Assembly: GCA_937982115.1 (NCBI GenBank)
Contig: CALJNE010000012.1
Span: 1-56,867 of the forward strand
Reading direction: 5' to 3'
DNA from: an uncultured Bacteroidales bacterium
Lineage (GTDB): Bacteria > Bacteroidota > Bacteroidia > Bacteroidales > ML635J-15
DNA length: 56,867 nt
Part shown: one piece after another, positions 1 through 9,393 of the stretch
Layout: the number at the start of each line of letters is the position of its first letter
Numbering within the stretch: the first letter of the stretch is position 1
Program-made: the position numbers and the translations under genes
The notes under the pieces: generated by a model
Seen by the model: only the letters and a program-made list of their open reading frames with translations
What the model was told of the DNA's origin: nothing
The model's database searches: none

Positions 1-930
1 AGTTTTTAAGTTCAGAAAATCCCTGTAAACATGCTCCAAACTAGTGAACTTCCGCCATGTAAACTTTTGATTTATATTCTCTCGACTTAATGCATCAAAA
101 CTTCCTCGCCTGGTATATACAAAATAATCCCCATAAAACTGCAAATACTTCGTTGCAACTCCATTTAGTCTAAAATTTAACCATTTTTTCAACCCCGACA
201 ACTGATTTCTAAATGTTTTTACCGGTTCTGATATATTTTCATTATATCCAAAAAAGTCAACCTTTTTAAATTTCAAACCCAAAATACTAGAAAAATTAGT
301 TATTCCATTGCTTTCTGAACTCATCAACACTTTTGTCTCTCTCAATTTTTTACTTAAAACATCCTTAATTCTCTCTGTAGTAAGATTGCCAATCGTAGCA
401 ATTTTGGCATCATATCGCAAATAATCATAAGCAGTCAAAAATCTTGCCCTGTATTTTTCTTTATTCTTTAAAACATTACTCCTACGGTTGCTAGAAATAG
501 AAACACCTCGCCTCCCCTTCTGATTAAACAAAAACCACAAATCATATAAAATTACTTCTCTACCATACCCCTCAACTCGCGGCGGAACTGACGCCAATAT
601 CTTATGTCGCCAATCAAAAGCAGTAAGTTTTGCAAGCCCAAAACGTTCTGACATCGCTTTCACAGTGTGTAATCCTTCATTTTTTACAGCTTCCGCATAA
701 TCCAGAAATGTATCCTTCTTATGCAAATAGTGAATTGAAGTTCCTGTGCTGGGCAGAAATGTCCTGCGACAACTTCGACACCTGTACCGAAGTGTTTGCT
801 TGTATTTCCCATGAACATAAAAATCTTTACAATTACAATATGGACATGCTCTTACTTCCAAAACTTCTTTGTACAAAGAAATTACTCGAGGACTCCAGGG
901 ATTGCGTTTGTATTTTTTGGGTTTGTCCAT
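1..930 (-). CDS. IS1595-like transposase, C-terminus cut by window edge
   Basis: An open frame of 310 codons runs from an ATG at 930 off the left edge of the window. Near residues 24-46 it has a zinc ribbon (CPYC, then CRSC about 20 residues on). This is followed by a TGTSIHYLHKK stretch, a helix-turn-helix ending in TAFDWRHKIL, and a probable first catalytic Asp in LYDLWFLFNQKGRR. That order is typical of IS1595/ISXO2-type transposases, which cut and paste DNA with a DDE-type active site. A later region, NGVATKYLQFYGDYF, resembles the end of the catalytic core in that family. The family call is by motif resemblance; the second and third catalytic residues are not certain. The stop lies outside the window, so whether the element is intact cannot be judged. 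Confidence 0.75.
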   Translation of the reverse strand, partial: MDKPKKYKRNPWSPRVISLYKEVLEVRACPYCNCKDFYVHGKYKQTLRYRCRSCRRTFLPSTGTSIHYLHKKDTFLDYAEAVKNEGLHTVKAMSERFGLAKLTAFDWRHKILASVPPRVEGYGREVILYDLWFLFNQKGRRGVSISSNRRSNVLKNKEKYRARFLTAYDYLRYDAKIATIGNLTTERIKDVLSKKLRETKVLMSSESNGITNFSSILGLKFKKVDFFGYNENISEPVKTFRNQLSGLKKWLNFRLNGVATKYLQFYGDYFVYTRRGSFDALSRENINQKFTWRKFTSLEHVYRDFLNLKT

Positions 931-950
931 TTTTAATCAGAAAGTTTTTG

Positions 951-958
951 CAAAGGTA
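951..958 (-). promoter_or_regulatory. Bacteroidota -7 box for the transposase
   Basis: On the minus strand this reads TACCTTTG, a full match to TAnnTTTG, 21 bases before the transposase ATG. The nearest upstream TTG lies about 15 bases away, shorter than the usual 19-21, so the -33 element is doubtful. Confidence 0.3.
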
Positions 959-1113
959 AAAATAATTTTCACACAATTTTGATATTTATAAAATTCTATT
1001 TTATTTCTATCTCAATCTTTTATCCCACCCTAAATTCTCAATAAATTTCAACTCAATCTATTCTTTAACATATTCGATTATTGTTATTATTTATTTTATA
1101 TTCAAATTAAGTT

Positions 1114-1121
1114 TAATTTTG
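1114..1121 (+). promoter_or_regulatory. Possible -7 box for panC
   Basis: TAATTTTG matches the Bacteroidota -7 consensus 12 bases before the panC ATG at 1134. It overlaps an in-frame TTG at 1119, which argues against that TTG being the start. No well-spaced TTG -33 element is visible. Confidence 0.35.
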
Positions 1122-1133
1122 CAAAAAAATAAA

Positions 1134-1976
1134 ATGAAAATAATTAACTCCGTTGCTGAATACAAAGATTTTTTAAGTGCAGCCGTTAAAAAACAAACAG
1201 GCTTTGTCCCTACTATGGGGGCTTTACATCAAGGTCATTTAAGTTTAGTGAGAAAATCATTATCTGAAAATGATTTAACAGTTGTTTCAATTTTTGTAAA
1301 TCCTAAACAGTTCAATGATAAAAATGATTTTGAAAAATATCCAAGAACACTTGAAAAAGATTTAGAGTTATTAAAAAATGAAAAATGTGATATTGTTTTT
1401 GTTCCCAAAACTGAGGATATTTATAATAATTATGATGGAATAAAAATTGACTTCAATGGACTTGATAAAATTTACGAAGGAAAATTTCGTCCCGGTCATT
1501 TTCAAGGGGTTGTTGACATTGTTTATCGTTTGTTTGAAATAGTCAAACCTGATAATGCTTATTTCGGAGAAAAAGACTTTCAACAACTCGCAATTATAAA
1601 ACTAATGGTCAAACAAACTAATTTACCTATAAATATAGTTCCTTGCGAAATCGTCAGAGAAAAATCAGGACTGGCAATGAGTTCCAGAAATGAACGATTA
1701 ACAGATGAACAAAGAGAGATAGCTTCTTTTATTTACAAGACAATGATTTTTATAAAAGAACACGCAAAACCCGGAGACAATCCCGAAACCTGGATTAATT
1801 TTTTTCAAACAGAAATAAATAAACATTCTCCTCTCAAGTACGAATATGCAGCATTTTGTGAACCAAACACTCTTATATCTGTTTCTGCTTTTGAGAAAAA
1901 TAAAGGCGTACAGATGTGTGTAGCCGTTTGGTGTGACCAAGTTAGATTAATTGATAATTTATTTTTGCAATTTTAA
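1134..1976 (+). CDS. panC: Pantoate--beta-alanine ligase
   Basis: This enzyme condenses pantoate and beta-alanine with ATP hydrolysis to give pantothenate, the last step of vitamin B5 synthesis, in the cytoplasm. The frame shows the family's nucleotide-binding start FVPTMGALHQGHLSLV, then SIFVNPKQFN, YFGEKDFQQLAI and the KSGLAMSSRNERL segment that binds ATP and pantoate. At 280 residues it has the usual length. I chose ATG 1134 rather than the in-frame TTG at 1119 because the protein then starts at MKIINS and the TTG lies inside a promoter-like box. panD follows 42 bases downstream and supplies the beta-alanine substrate, so the pair forms a pathway unit. Confidence 0.95.
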   Translation: MKIINSVAEYKDFLSAAVKKQTGFVPTMGALHQGHLSLVRKSLSENDLTVVSIFVNPKQFNDKNDFEKYPRTLEKDLELLKNEKCDIVFVPKTEDIYNNYDGIKIDFNGLDKIYEGKFRPGHFQGVVDIVYRLFEIVKPDNAYFGEKDFQQLAIIKLMVKQTNLPINIVPCEIVREKSGLAMSSRNERLTDEQREIASFIYKTMIFIKEHAKPGDNPETWINFFQTEINKHSPLKYEYAAFCEPNTLISVSAFEKNKGVQMCVAVWCDQVRLIDNLFLQF

Positions 1977-1996
1977 ATAAGTATTGTATAAATTTG
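1962..1996 (+). promoter_or_regulatory. Promoter for panD, -33/-7 type
   Basis: TTTTTG at 1962-1967 and TAAATTTG at 1989-1996 are separated by 21 bases, an exact fit to the Bacteroidota TTG / TAnnTTTG pattern. The -33 element sits in the last codons of panC. It suggests panD and rfaE2 can be transcribed separately from panC. Confidence 0.5.
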
Positions 1997-2018
1997 CAAA
2001 AATTTTTAATGCCCGAAT

Positions 2019-2369
2019 ATGTTTATTGAAGTAGTAAAATCGAAAATTCACAAAGTAAGGGTAACTGAGGCAAATCTTCAGTATGTGGGTAGTATTACCA
2101 TTGATGAAGAACTGATGAAAGCCAGTAATATAATTGAACATGAAAAAGTTCAAATTGTAAATCTTAACAATGGTGAAAGATTTGAAACTTATGTAATAAA
2201 AGGAGAACCTGGATCCGGAATAATTTGCTTAAATGGTCCTGCTGCTCGTAAGGTAGCTGTTGATGATATTATTATTATTATCTCATACGCTATGATGGAT
2301 TTTGAGGAAGCTAAATCTTTCAAACCTACTTTTATTTTCCCGGACTCTAAAACCAATAGATTATTATAA
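2019..2369 (+). CDS. panD: Aspartate 1-decarboxylase, self-processing
   Basis: PanD decarboxylates L-aspartate to beta-alanine, the substrate of PanC. It is made as an inactive proenzyme that cleaves itself between Gly and Ser to create a pyruvoyl cofactor. The expected site is visible as YVGSIT, with cleavage between G24 and S25, and the small barrel continues with [12 protein letters not shown] and ICLNGPAA. The length of 116 residues is normal. It lies directly after panC, behind its own promoter-like sequence, and its stop codon is one base before the start of rfaE2. Confidence 0.95.
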   Translation: MFIEVVKSKIHKVRVTEANLQYVGSITIDEELMKASNIIEHEKVQIVNLNNGERFETYVIKGEPGSGIICLNGPAARKVAVDDIIIIISYAMMDFEEAKSFKPTFIFPDSKTNRLL

Positions 2370-2370
2370 A

Positions 2371-2865
2371 ATGTTTCAGGAAGAAATTATTGAATCAAAA
2401 ATCTTAAAACCCAACGAATTAACCGCTTACGTTCTTGATTGGAAAAAAAACAAAAACTCAATCGTTTTCACAAACGGATGCTTTGATATTTTACATTACG
2501 GACACATTAATTATTTGGCAAAAGCAAAAGATTTAGGAGATAAACTTATTATTGGCCTTAACTCTGATGATTCTGTTAGAAGACTTAAAGGCGAAAATCG
2601 TCCTGTAAACAATCAGAAAGACAGAGCAATGTTGCTCGCTTCTCTAATATTTGTTGATGCTGTCGTGATTTTTGACGAAGATACTCCTGAGAGAATCATT
2701 AAAATGATTTTCCCTGATGTTTTAGTTAAAGGTGGTGATTACAAATTTGAAGATATTGTTGGAGCTGATTTTGTAACCGCTAATGGTGGTCTGGTTGAAA
2801 TAATTCCTTTTGTCGAAGGATATTCAACAACAAATTTTATAAAAAAATTACAAGAAATTAAATAA
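2371..2865 (+). CDS. rfaE2: D-glycero-beta-D-manno-heptose 1-phosphate adenylyltransferase
   Basis: The protein is a stand-alone version of the second half of HldE. It transfers AMP from ATP to heptose 1-phosphate during synthesis of ADP-heptose for the lipopolysaccharide core. The cytidylyltransferase-fold signature is clear: [16 protein letters not shown] with the HxGH motif, [15 protein letters not shown], and the C-terminal VKGGDY and EGYSTTNFI motifs. I chose the ATG at 2371 (164 residues), one base after the panD stop; earlier in-frame starts would overlap panD by over 60 bases. The kinase half (RfaE1) is not in this window. Linkage to pantothenate genes is likely just transcriptional convenience. 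Confidence 0.9.
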   Translation: MFQEEIIESKILKPNELTAYVLDWKKNKNSIVFTNGCFDILHYGHINYLAKAKDLGDKLIIGLNSDDSVRRLKGENRPVNNQKDRAMLLASLIFVDAVVIFDEDTPERIIKMIFPDVLVKGGDYKFEDIVGADFVTANGGLVEIIPFVEGYSTTNFIKKLQEIK

Positions 2866-2870
2866 TTTAT

Positions 2871-2878
2871 TATATTTG
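2871..2878 (+). promoter_or_regulatory. Possible -7 box for the small lipoprotein
   Basis: TATATTTG is a full match to TAnnTTTG, 22 bases before the ATG at 2901. No TTG is seen at the proper distance upstream. Confidence 0.35.
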
Positions 2879-2900
2879 CAACTAAACTTAAAACCTGAAT

Positions 2901-3308
2901 ATGAAAAGATTTAATTTAATTCTAATCAGCTCTATAATAATTTTTAGCATCTTCGCCTGTAAAAACTATGAAGAAGATATAATTGGAGCATGGAATTATC
3001 AAACCTATGATAACCAACCACAAGGAACTATCATTTATAATTTCAAAGAAAACAATTTACTGATACGTGTAATAAACGCAGATAATAATATTTATATTGA
3101 TTCGTGTCAATATTTAATAGAAAAAAGCCTGTTCAAAAAGCAAATGACTATATCGGGGGCAAAAGTACAACTAGTTTCCGGAGATGTTAATGGTTTGTAT
3201 AGAATAGAAAAATTTTCCGACAATGTTGTTGTTATGACACGCATAAAACTTGCAAATGATCAGACTAACGGAGCATACTTAAGATGTGAATTAAATCGCA
3301 GGCAATAA
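2901..3308 (+). CDS. Small lipoprotein, lipocalin-like, function unknown
   Basis: A 135-residue protein with an N-terminal hydrophobic stretch ending in a lipobox (SIFAC), so it should be lipid-anchored after cleavage before Cys20. The mature part begins with EEDIIGAWNYQTYDN and continues as alternating beta strands, with a GAWxY start often seen in small lipocalin-like envelope proteins of Bacteroidota. No catalytic motif is visible. It lies between rfaE2 and radA, five bases before radA, so it may be co-transcribed with radA. I do not recognise a specific family. Confidence 0.7.
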   Translation: MKRFNLILISSIIIFSIFACKNYEEDIIGAWNYQTYDNQPQGTIIYNFKENNLLIRVINADNNIYIDSCQYLIEKSLFKKQMTISGAKVQLVSGDVNGLYRIEKFSDNVVVMTRIKLANDQTNGAYLRCELNRRQ

Positions 3309-3313
3309 TTTTC

Positions 3314-4666
3314 ATGTCTAAATCAAAAACTGTTTTTATATGCCAAAACTGCGGATATGTATCTCCAAAATGGATAGGTAGATGTCCAAGTTGTAACAGT
3401 TGGAATTCTTTCTTCGAAGAGATTGATCCCTCACAAGAAAAAAAAGCATTATCTAAAAATTTCAGTCCCGGAATCCCCACTCCTATAAAACAAATTAAAA
3501 ATACCGAAATAAATCGGATAAGTTTGCATTTTAGCGAACTAGATAGAGTTCTTGGTGGAGGATTGGTTTCAGGATCGCTTGTACTTATAGGTGGGGAACC
3601 CGGTATAGGAAAATCAACACTTATTCTTCAAGCTGTTTTAAACCTGATAAATCAAAATGTTCTTTACATTTCGGGTGAAGAAAGTGAGCATCAAATTAAA
3701 ATGCGAGCTGACAGAATTGGTATAAAAAATGAAAGTTGCCACATCTTCACAGAAACTAGTATCGAAAGAATAATTGCTACAATCAAGGAAACTCTTCCTG
3801 ATATTGTAATAATAGATTCGGTACAAACAATTTATTCTCAGGATTTAAGTTCTTCGCCGGGGACAATATCTCAAATTCGTGAATGTGCAAGACAATTACA
3901 AGAAATTGCAAAAACTAAAAATATACCTATAATACTAATTGGCCATATTAATAAAGATGGTGAAATTGCCGGTCCAATGTCACTTGAGCACATTGTTGAT
4001 GTTGTATTGCAATTTGAAGGAGACAGCAATAACTACTATAGACTCTTACGTCCGAAAAAAAATCGCTTTGGAAGTACTTACGAAATTGGTGTTTTCGAAA
4101 TGTTGTCTGATGGACTTTCTGAAATAACAGACCCCGCAAATATTTTACTTTCTGATCGAAGTTCTAAATTGAGCGGCGTTGCCTATGGTACCATTATCGA
4201 AGGCTCTCGAACTCTGATGATTGAAGTTCAGGCTCTTGTCAGTAACGCCGTTTATGGTGCTCCTCAACGTTCTGCTACTGGTTTCGATCCTCGCAGACTC
4301 CAAATGCTATTAGCAGTGATTGAAAAAAGACTTGGACTTAAATTAATTCAGAAAGATGTTTTTATTAATATTGCTGGAGGACTAAAGATTATTGATCCTG
4401 CAGCCGACCTGGCTGTCATTGCTGCCGTTTTGTCGAGCTACTTTGACAAACCTTTTCCCGAAAACTCGGTTTTTATAGGTGAAACTGGCCTTTCCGGACA
4501 AATTAGACAAGTATCATTCCCTGAAAAAAGACTTAATGAATGTATTCGTTTGGGATTTAACAAAATTTTTATTCCAAACATTCAAAATTACAATCTTAAC
4601 ACAAAATCATACGATTTGGTAACAGTTACAGATATCAACAGTTTTGCAACAAAACTTTACTCCTAA
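3314..4666 (+). CDS. radA: DNA repair protein RadA
   Basis: RadA is a RecA-like ATPase that helps branch migration during homologous recombination. Domains in order: a four-cysteine zinc finger (C10, C13, C24, C27), a RecA core with Walker A GGEPGIGKST near residue 93, the RadA-specific KNRFG motif near residue 248, and a C-terminal Lon-protease-like domain ending near residue 450. All diagnostic parts are present and the length is normal. It converges with PBP1A, whose stop lies 24 bases away; I see no strong hairpin in that gap. Confidence 0.95.
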   Translation: MSKSKTVFICQNCGYVSPKWIGRCPSCNSWNSFFEEIDPSQEKKALSKNFSPGIPTPIKQIKNTEINRISLHFSELDRVLGGGLVSGSLVLIGGEPGIGKSTLILQAVLNLINQNVLYISGEESEHQIKMRADRIGIKNESCHIFTETSIERIIATIKETLPDIVIIDSVQTIYSQDLSSSPGTISQIRECARQLQEIAKTKNIPIILIGHINKDGEIAGPMSLEHIVDVVLQFEGDSNNYYRLLRPKKNRFGSTYEIGVFEMLSDGLSEITDPANILLSDRSSKLSGVAYGTIIEGSRTLMIEVQALVSNAVYGAPQRSATGFDPRRLQMLLAVIEKRLGLKLIQKDVFINIAGGLKIIDPAADLAVIAAVLSSYFDKPFPENSVFIGETGLSGQIRQVSFPEKRLNECIRLGFNKIFIPNIQNYNLNTKSYDLVTVTDINSFATKLYS

Positions 4667-4690
4667 AATTACCTATTGAGTTTTTATTTG

Positions 4691-7042
4691 TTAAAAATGA
4701 TCAAAATTATTGTCACGATTAGTCCTTTCAAACTCGTCACAATCTGTTTCAACAGTTATATTTGAAGGACGTTCAAATTTTGTATTTTCAGAATAAGGTA
4801 GTTTAGTATCGTCAAAAACTTTACGCATGTATTCGCCCCATATTGGAAGAGCTAACGCAGCTCCTTGACCCATAGTAATATATCTAAATCTTATACTTCG
4901 TTCTTCTCCACCAACCCATGCCCCATTAACAAGTTCCGGAGTATATCCAAGAAACCACCCATCGGAATGATTATTTGTTGTTCCGGTTTTACCTGCAATT
5001 TCTCCTTTCAATTGATATTTGGTACGCAATCTTGTACCCGTACCAATATCTACAACACCTTTCATTAACTCAACCATTAGATATGCTGTCTGTTCACTTA
5101 TTGCTTCCCATTGCCGCGGACTAAAAGTTGCCAAAACATTTCCGTTTTTATCCTCTATTCTAGTTACATAAATTGGTCGTGTATAAACACCTTTATTTGC
5201 AAAAGTCCCATAAGCTCCCACCATTTCGCTCAGTAACACTTCCGGAGCTCCAACACAAATGGATGGATATGGATCCATGTGTGAATATACTCCCATTTTC
5301 TTGGCAAGTTCAACAACAGCTTCAGGAGAAAATTGCTTTAAAACCCAAGCTGATATTTGATTTAAAGAAAGAGCTAATCCAACTTTTAATGAAACCATCT
5401 GCCCATCAAATTTAGATTCTGAATATTTTGGAGTATATAATTTTGTCCCTTTACCGTCTGGAATTTCAAAAGTAACTTCAACATTCGGAACCTTATAACA
5501 GGGCGAATATCCATTCTGCATAGCTAAACAATAAATAAAAGGTTTTATGGTAGATCCTACCTGCCGACGGGATTTTGTCACCTGATCGTACTTAAAATGA
5601 GCATAATTAATACCCCCTACATAAGCTCGAACATATCCTGTTCTGGCTTCCATTGACATAAAACTGGCTCGTAAAAAAGTCTTATAATATTTAATAGAAT
5701 CGTATGGAGTCATCACAGTATCAATATCTCCTTTCCATGAAAAAACTCGCATTGAAGTCGGTTGATGGAATGACCAAATTATTGAGTCTTCAGGTGTCCC
5801 GTTCGACTTGAGCAATCGCCATCTTTCGCTACGTTTCATAGAAATCTCCATTATTTGTTCAACCTGTTTTTGGGTTAAATCATTTGCAAAAGGAGCATTT
5901 TTGTTGTATTTCTGATCCTTGAAAAATTCAGGTTGAACTACTGTGCCCATATGTTTTGCTACCGCCTCTTCAGCATAGTTTTGCATGCGGCTGTTTATAG
6001 TAGTATAAATCCTTAACCCATCTGTGTAAATATCATAATTAGTGCCATCAGGTTTAGTATTTTTATTACACCATCCATAAGATGGATCTGTAGCCCAATT
6101 TATTGAATCTTCAACATATTCTCTGTAGTCTATATAATTTTCCGGATTTGGTTCTTGAGCTGTAAGCCACAATCTTAAAAATTCTCTAAAATAAGTTGCA
6201 GTTCCAACATTATGGTCAACCTTTTGATATTTTAAACCCAATGGTAAATCTTTGCAAGAATCAAATGTATGTTTATCTATATATCCATATTTATACATCT
6301 GTCCTAAAACAACATTTCTTCGCCTTTGAGTTTCTATCGGACGACGCAAAGGATTGTACATCGAAGGATTTTGTGCCATTCCAACAAGCATTGCTGCTTG
6401 AGTTAAATTCAAGGAATCCGGAGTTGTATTAAAATATACTCTTGCTGCAGACTCAATTCCAACTGCTAAATTAAGAAAATCAAACCTATTTAAATACATC
6501 GCCATAATTTCCTCTTTTGTATAACTTTTTTCAAGTCTTACGGCAATAACCCATTCCTGAAATTTTCGATTAATCATCTCAAATTTCGACATATTAGATT
6601 TTCGAGGGAAAAGCATTTTTGCCAACTGTTGCGTTATAGTACTTCCACCGCCTTTGTTTGAACCTCCGATAATTCCAGAAAATACTCGAGGCAATGCTCT
6701 GAAATCAATTCCGGAATGCTTATAATATCTTGCATCTTCAGTTGCAATAAGAGCTTGTACTAAATACGGAGACAGATCTTCATAACTAACATTTCCGCGA
6801 TTCTCACGAAAATAAGTTCCTAAAAGCTGTAAATCGTCACTTATTACCTTCGAAGCAAGATTTTCGGATGGATTTTCAAGTTGAGCAAATCCTGGCATAA
6901 ATCCTAAAACCCCAAAAGACAATAAAACAAAATAAAAAAATATACCTATTAATATAATACCGAATCCCGACCAATAATAAATAAGAAATTTCCGTCTAAA
7001 CTCAGGCGTTTCGAAATTTATTTTCTTTTTTGCTTTTTTCAT
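4691..7042 (-). CDS. Class A penicillin-binding protein (PBP1A-type)
   Basis: A bifunctional inner-membrane enzyme that polymerises glycan strands and cross-links peptides in peptidoglycan. It has a short basic N-terminus, one membrane segment (about residues 24-44), a GT51 transglycosylase domain with EDARYYKHSGIDFRA and GGSTITQQLAKML, and a transpeptidase domain with the SxxK serine in GSTIKPF, an SLN motif and GKTGTTNNHSDGWF. I chose the ATG at 7042 (783 residues); the upstream in-frame TTG at 7063 overlaps a -7-like box. The gene is divergent from topA. The full set of active-site motifs suggests a functional enzyme. I leave the symbol blank because mrcA/ponA naming varies. Confidence 0.93.
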   Translation of the reverse strand: MKKAKKKINFETPEFRRKFLIYYWSGFGIILIGIFFYFVLLSFGVLGFMPGFAQLENPSENLASKVISDDLQLLGTYFRENRGNVSYEDLSPYLVQALIATEDARYYKHSGIDFRALPRVFSGIIGGSNKGGGSTITQQLAKMLFPRKSNMSKFEMINRKFQEWVIAVRLEKSYTKEEIMAMYLNRFDFLNLAVGIESAARVYFNTTPDSLNLTQAAMLVGMAQNPSMYNPLRRPIETQRRRNVVLGQMYKYGYIDKHTFDSCKDLPLGLKYQKVDHNVGTATYFREFLRLWLTAQEPNPENYIDYREYVEDSINWATDPSYGWCNKNTKPDGTNYDIYTDGLRIYTTINSRMQNYAEEAVAKHMGTVVQPEFFKDQKYNKNAPFANDLTQKQVEQIMEISMKRSERWRLLKSNGTPEDSIIWSFHQPTSMRVFSWKGDIDTVMTPYDSIKYYKTFLRASFMSMEARTGYVRAYVGGINYAHFKYDQVTKSRRQVGSTIKPFIYCLAMQNGYSPCYKVPNVEVTFEIPDGKGTKLYTPKYSESKFDGQMVSLKVGLALSLNQISAWVLKQFSPEAVVELAKKMGVYSHMDPYPSICVGAPEVLLSEMVGAYGTFANKGVYTRPIYVTRIEDKNGNVLATFSPRQWEAISEQTAYLMVELMKGVVDIGTGTRLRTKYQLKGEIAGKTGTTNNHSDGWFLGYTPELVNGAWVGGEERSIRFRYITMGQGAALALPIWGEYMRKVFDDTKLPYSENTKFERPSNITVETDCDEFERTNRDNNFDHF

Positions 7043-7060
7043 AATTAAAAAATTATGCCT

Positions 7061-7068
7061 CAAAATTA
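7061..7068 (-). promoter_or_regulatory. Possible -7 box for PBP1A
   Basis: On the minus strand the sequence is TAATTTTG, matching TAnnTTTG, 18 bases before the ATG at 7042. No convincing -33 TTG is seen at the usual distance. Confidence 0.35.
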
Positions 7069-7128
7069 AAAAAATTATGATTTAGTTTGCGAATTTCTTT
7101 ATTTTGCACTCGTAAATAATATTTTGAA

Positions 7129-9393
7129 ATGGAAAATAATTTAGTTATTGTTGAATCTCCGGCAAAAGCCAAAACAATTAAAAAGTTTTTGGGTAATGAT
7201 TTTATTGTTAAATCAAGCTATGGACATATCCGTGATTTATCCAAAAAGAAATTAGGAATAGATATCGAAAATGGTTTTTTGCCCGAATATGAAATTCCTT
7301 CAGACAAGAAAAAAATTGTTACAGAATTAAAAAAATTGGCTTCATCTGTTCAAACTGTATGGCTGGCAACTGATGAAGACCGCGAAGGAGAAGCTATCAG
7401 CTGGCACTTAAGCGAAGTTTTAAAACTTTCACCTAATAAAAGAAAACGAATTGTTTTTCACGAAATAACGAAAGATGCTATTACAACCTCAATAAAAAAT
7501 CCTCGAGATATTGATTTTAACCTTGTTAATGCACAACAAGCTCGTAGAATTCTTGACAGACTCGTGGGATTTAACCTTTCACCTTTATTGTGGAAAAAAA
7601 TAAAACCCGCTCTCTCTGCCGGTAGAGTTCAGTCTGTTGCAGTAAAACTTATTGTTGAAAGAGAAAGAGAAATCGCAAATTTTGAAGCTAAATCTGCTTA
7701 TAAAATTATTGGATATTTTTTATCCGGAAAAGAAATTATTAAAGCTGAACTTGGTAAAAAATTCGATACTCATGACGAAGCAAAGAAATTTTTAGAATCA
7801 CTAATTAATAAAGAATATTATGTTGCGGATGTAAATAAAAAGCCGGGAAAAAAATCTCCTGCCCCACCTTTTACTACCTCAACATTACAACAGGAAGCAT
7901 CAAGAAAACTTGGTATGTCAGTAGCCCAAACAATGAAATACGCTCAAAGTCTTTACGAAAATGGATTTATAACCTATATGAGAACCGACTCTGTTAACCT
8001 TTCCGATCTTGCTATAAATACAATTAGTAAGGTTGTAAAAGAAACTTTTGGAGAAAATTATCTAAAAGTTCGTCGCTATGTTACCAAAACAAAAGGAGCA
8101 CAAGAAGCCCACGAAGCAATTCGCCCAACTTATGCCGACAAAGAAACTATTGAAGGTTCAAAACAAGAACAAAAACTCTACGATCTTATTCGCAAAAGAA
8201 CCCTGGCAAGCCAAATGGCAGATGCAATTATTGAAAAAACAACTATAACGATAAATACTACAGACGACCAAATTTCTTTCATCTCAACAGGCGAAACAAT
8301 AACTTTTGATGGTTTTCTAAAACTTTATTCAGAGTCCGGCGATGATGAAAATCAACAAGAAACACAAAATGTTTTACCTTTAGTAAAAAAAGGAGATATC
8401 CTTAGTGCAAAAAAAATTGAGGCCATAGAAAAATACGATAATCCGCCATACAGATATACTGAAGCCAGCCTTGTTAAAAAGCTCGAAGAACTCGGTATAG
8501 GCAGACCATCAACTTATGCACCGACTATTTCTACAATTCAACAAAGAGAATATGTTATCAAAGAAAATAAACCCGCAAAAACACGTAATATAAATTGTTT
8601 GGTTCTAGAAAATAATAAGATTGCTGAAAAAATTGTTTCGGAAAAATTCGGTGGAGAATCTGCAAAACTTGTTCCAACATCAATCGGTATGATTGTTACT
8701 GATTATCTTCAAGCTCATTTTGACGACATATTAGATTACGGTTTTACTGCTAATATCGAAGAAAAATTTGACGAAATTGCTTTAGGTAAGATTAGTTGGA
8801 ATAAAATGATTAAAGAGTTTTATTCAAAATTTATTAAAAAAGTTGAAAGCAGTCTCAAAGAAAAAGAAAATACAAAATACGAAAGAGAAGTGGGAATACA
8901 CCCAACTTACGGTTTGCCAATAATTTTAAGAATCGGTAAATATGGACCTTACGCAGCAATTGAAGGCTTAGAAAAACCTATTCATGTTAGCTTAAAAAAG
9001 AATCAAAACATAGAAAGTATTACACTGGAAGAAGTTCTGGAAATGTTCAAATTCCCCAGAACACTTGGCTCTTATGAAAATGATGATGTAATTGTGGCTA
9101 TTGGGAAATACGGTCCATATATCAAACATAAAAATAATTTTTACAGTATAAAAAAACCTGATGATCCGAATACAATAAGCCTTGAAAGAGCAATTGAAAT
9201 TATCGGAAACAAATCTTCAAATGAAAAAAACAAATTTTCCAGAGAATTTAATGAACTACCCGGGCTTAAAATTTTAAAAGGAAGATTTGGTCCGTATATT
9301 TCTTATCAAGGCAAAAACTACAAAATTCCCAAAACTTATGACCCTGAAACTATGGGAGTTGAAGATTGCAAAAAAATTATTAATCAAAATTGA
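7129..9393 (+). CDS. topA: DNA topoisomerase I
   Basis: Type IA topoisomerase that relaxes negative supercoils by single-strand passage. The TOPRIM domain starts at LVIVESPAKAKTIKKFLG and includes the acidic DEDREGEAI segment. The catalytic tyrosine is Y283 in FITYMRTDSVNLS, and GRPSTYAPTI lies further on. The C-terminal part (from about residue 590) carries repeats with RIGKYGPYAA, IGKYGPYIK and KGRFGPYIS in place of classic four-cysteine zinc fingers, a form common in Bacteroidota. The 754-residue length is normal. The gene is followed by a 304-base non-coding stretch. Confidence 0.95.
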   Translation: MENNLVIVESPAKAKTIKKFLGNDFIVKSSYGHIRDLSKKKLGIDIENGFLPEYEIPSDKKKIVTELKKLASSVQTVWLATDEDREGEAISWHLSEVLKLSPNKRKRIVFHEITKDAITTSIKNPRDIDFNLVNAQQARRILDRLVGFNLSPLLWKKIKPALSAGRVQSVAVKLIVEREREIANFEAKSAYKIIGYFLSGKEIIKAELGKKFDTHDEAKKFLESLINKEYYVADVNKKPGKKSPAPPFTTSTLQQEASRKLGMSVAQTMKYAQSLYENGFITYMRTDSVNLSDLAINTISKVVKETFGENYLKVRRYVTKTKGAQEAHEAIRPTYADKETIEGSKQEQKLYDLIRKRTLASQMADAIIEKTTITINTTDDQISFISTGETITFDGFLKLYSESGDDENQQETQNVLPLVKKGDILSAKKIEAIEKYDNPPYRYTEASLVKKLEELGIGRPSTYAPTISTIQQREYVIKENKPAKTRNINCLVLENNKIAEKIVSEKFGGESAKLVPTSIGMIVTDYLQAHFDDILDYGFTANIEEKFDEIALGKISWNKMIKEFYSKFIKKVESSLKEKENTKYEREVGIHPTYGLPIILRIGKYGPYAAIEGLEKPIHVSLKKNQNIESITLEEVLEMFKFPRTLGSYENDDVIVAIGKYGPYIKHKNNFYSIKKPDDPNTISLERAIEIIGNKSSNEKNKFSREFNELPGLKILKGRFGPYISYQGKNYKIPKTYDPETMGVEDCKKIINQN

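Larger units (their letters stand above)
1..960 (-). mobile_element. Insertion sequence, one end only
   Basis: The transposase gene implies an insertion sequence whose right end lies between the start codon at 930 and panC at 1134. I could not identify a terminal inverted repeat or target duplication because the other end is outside the window. The outer boundary given is nominal. Confidence 0.4.

Noticed and set aside
630-959. 109-codon plus-strand frame opposite the transposase
   Set aside because: It runs antisense to a clear transposase with zinc ribbon and has no recognisable motif.
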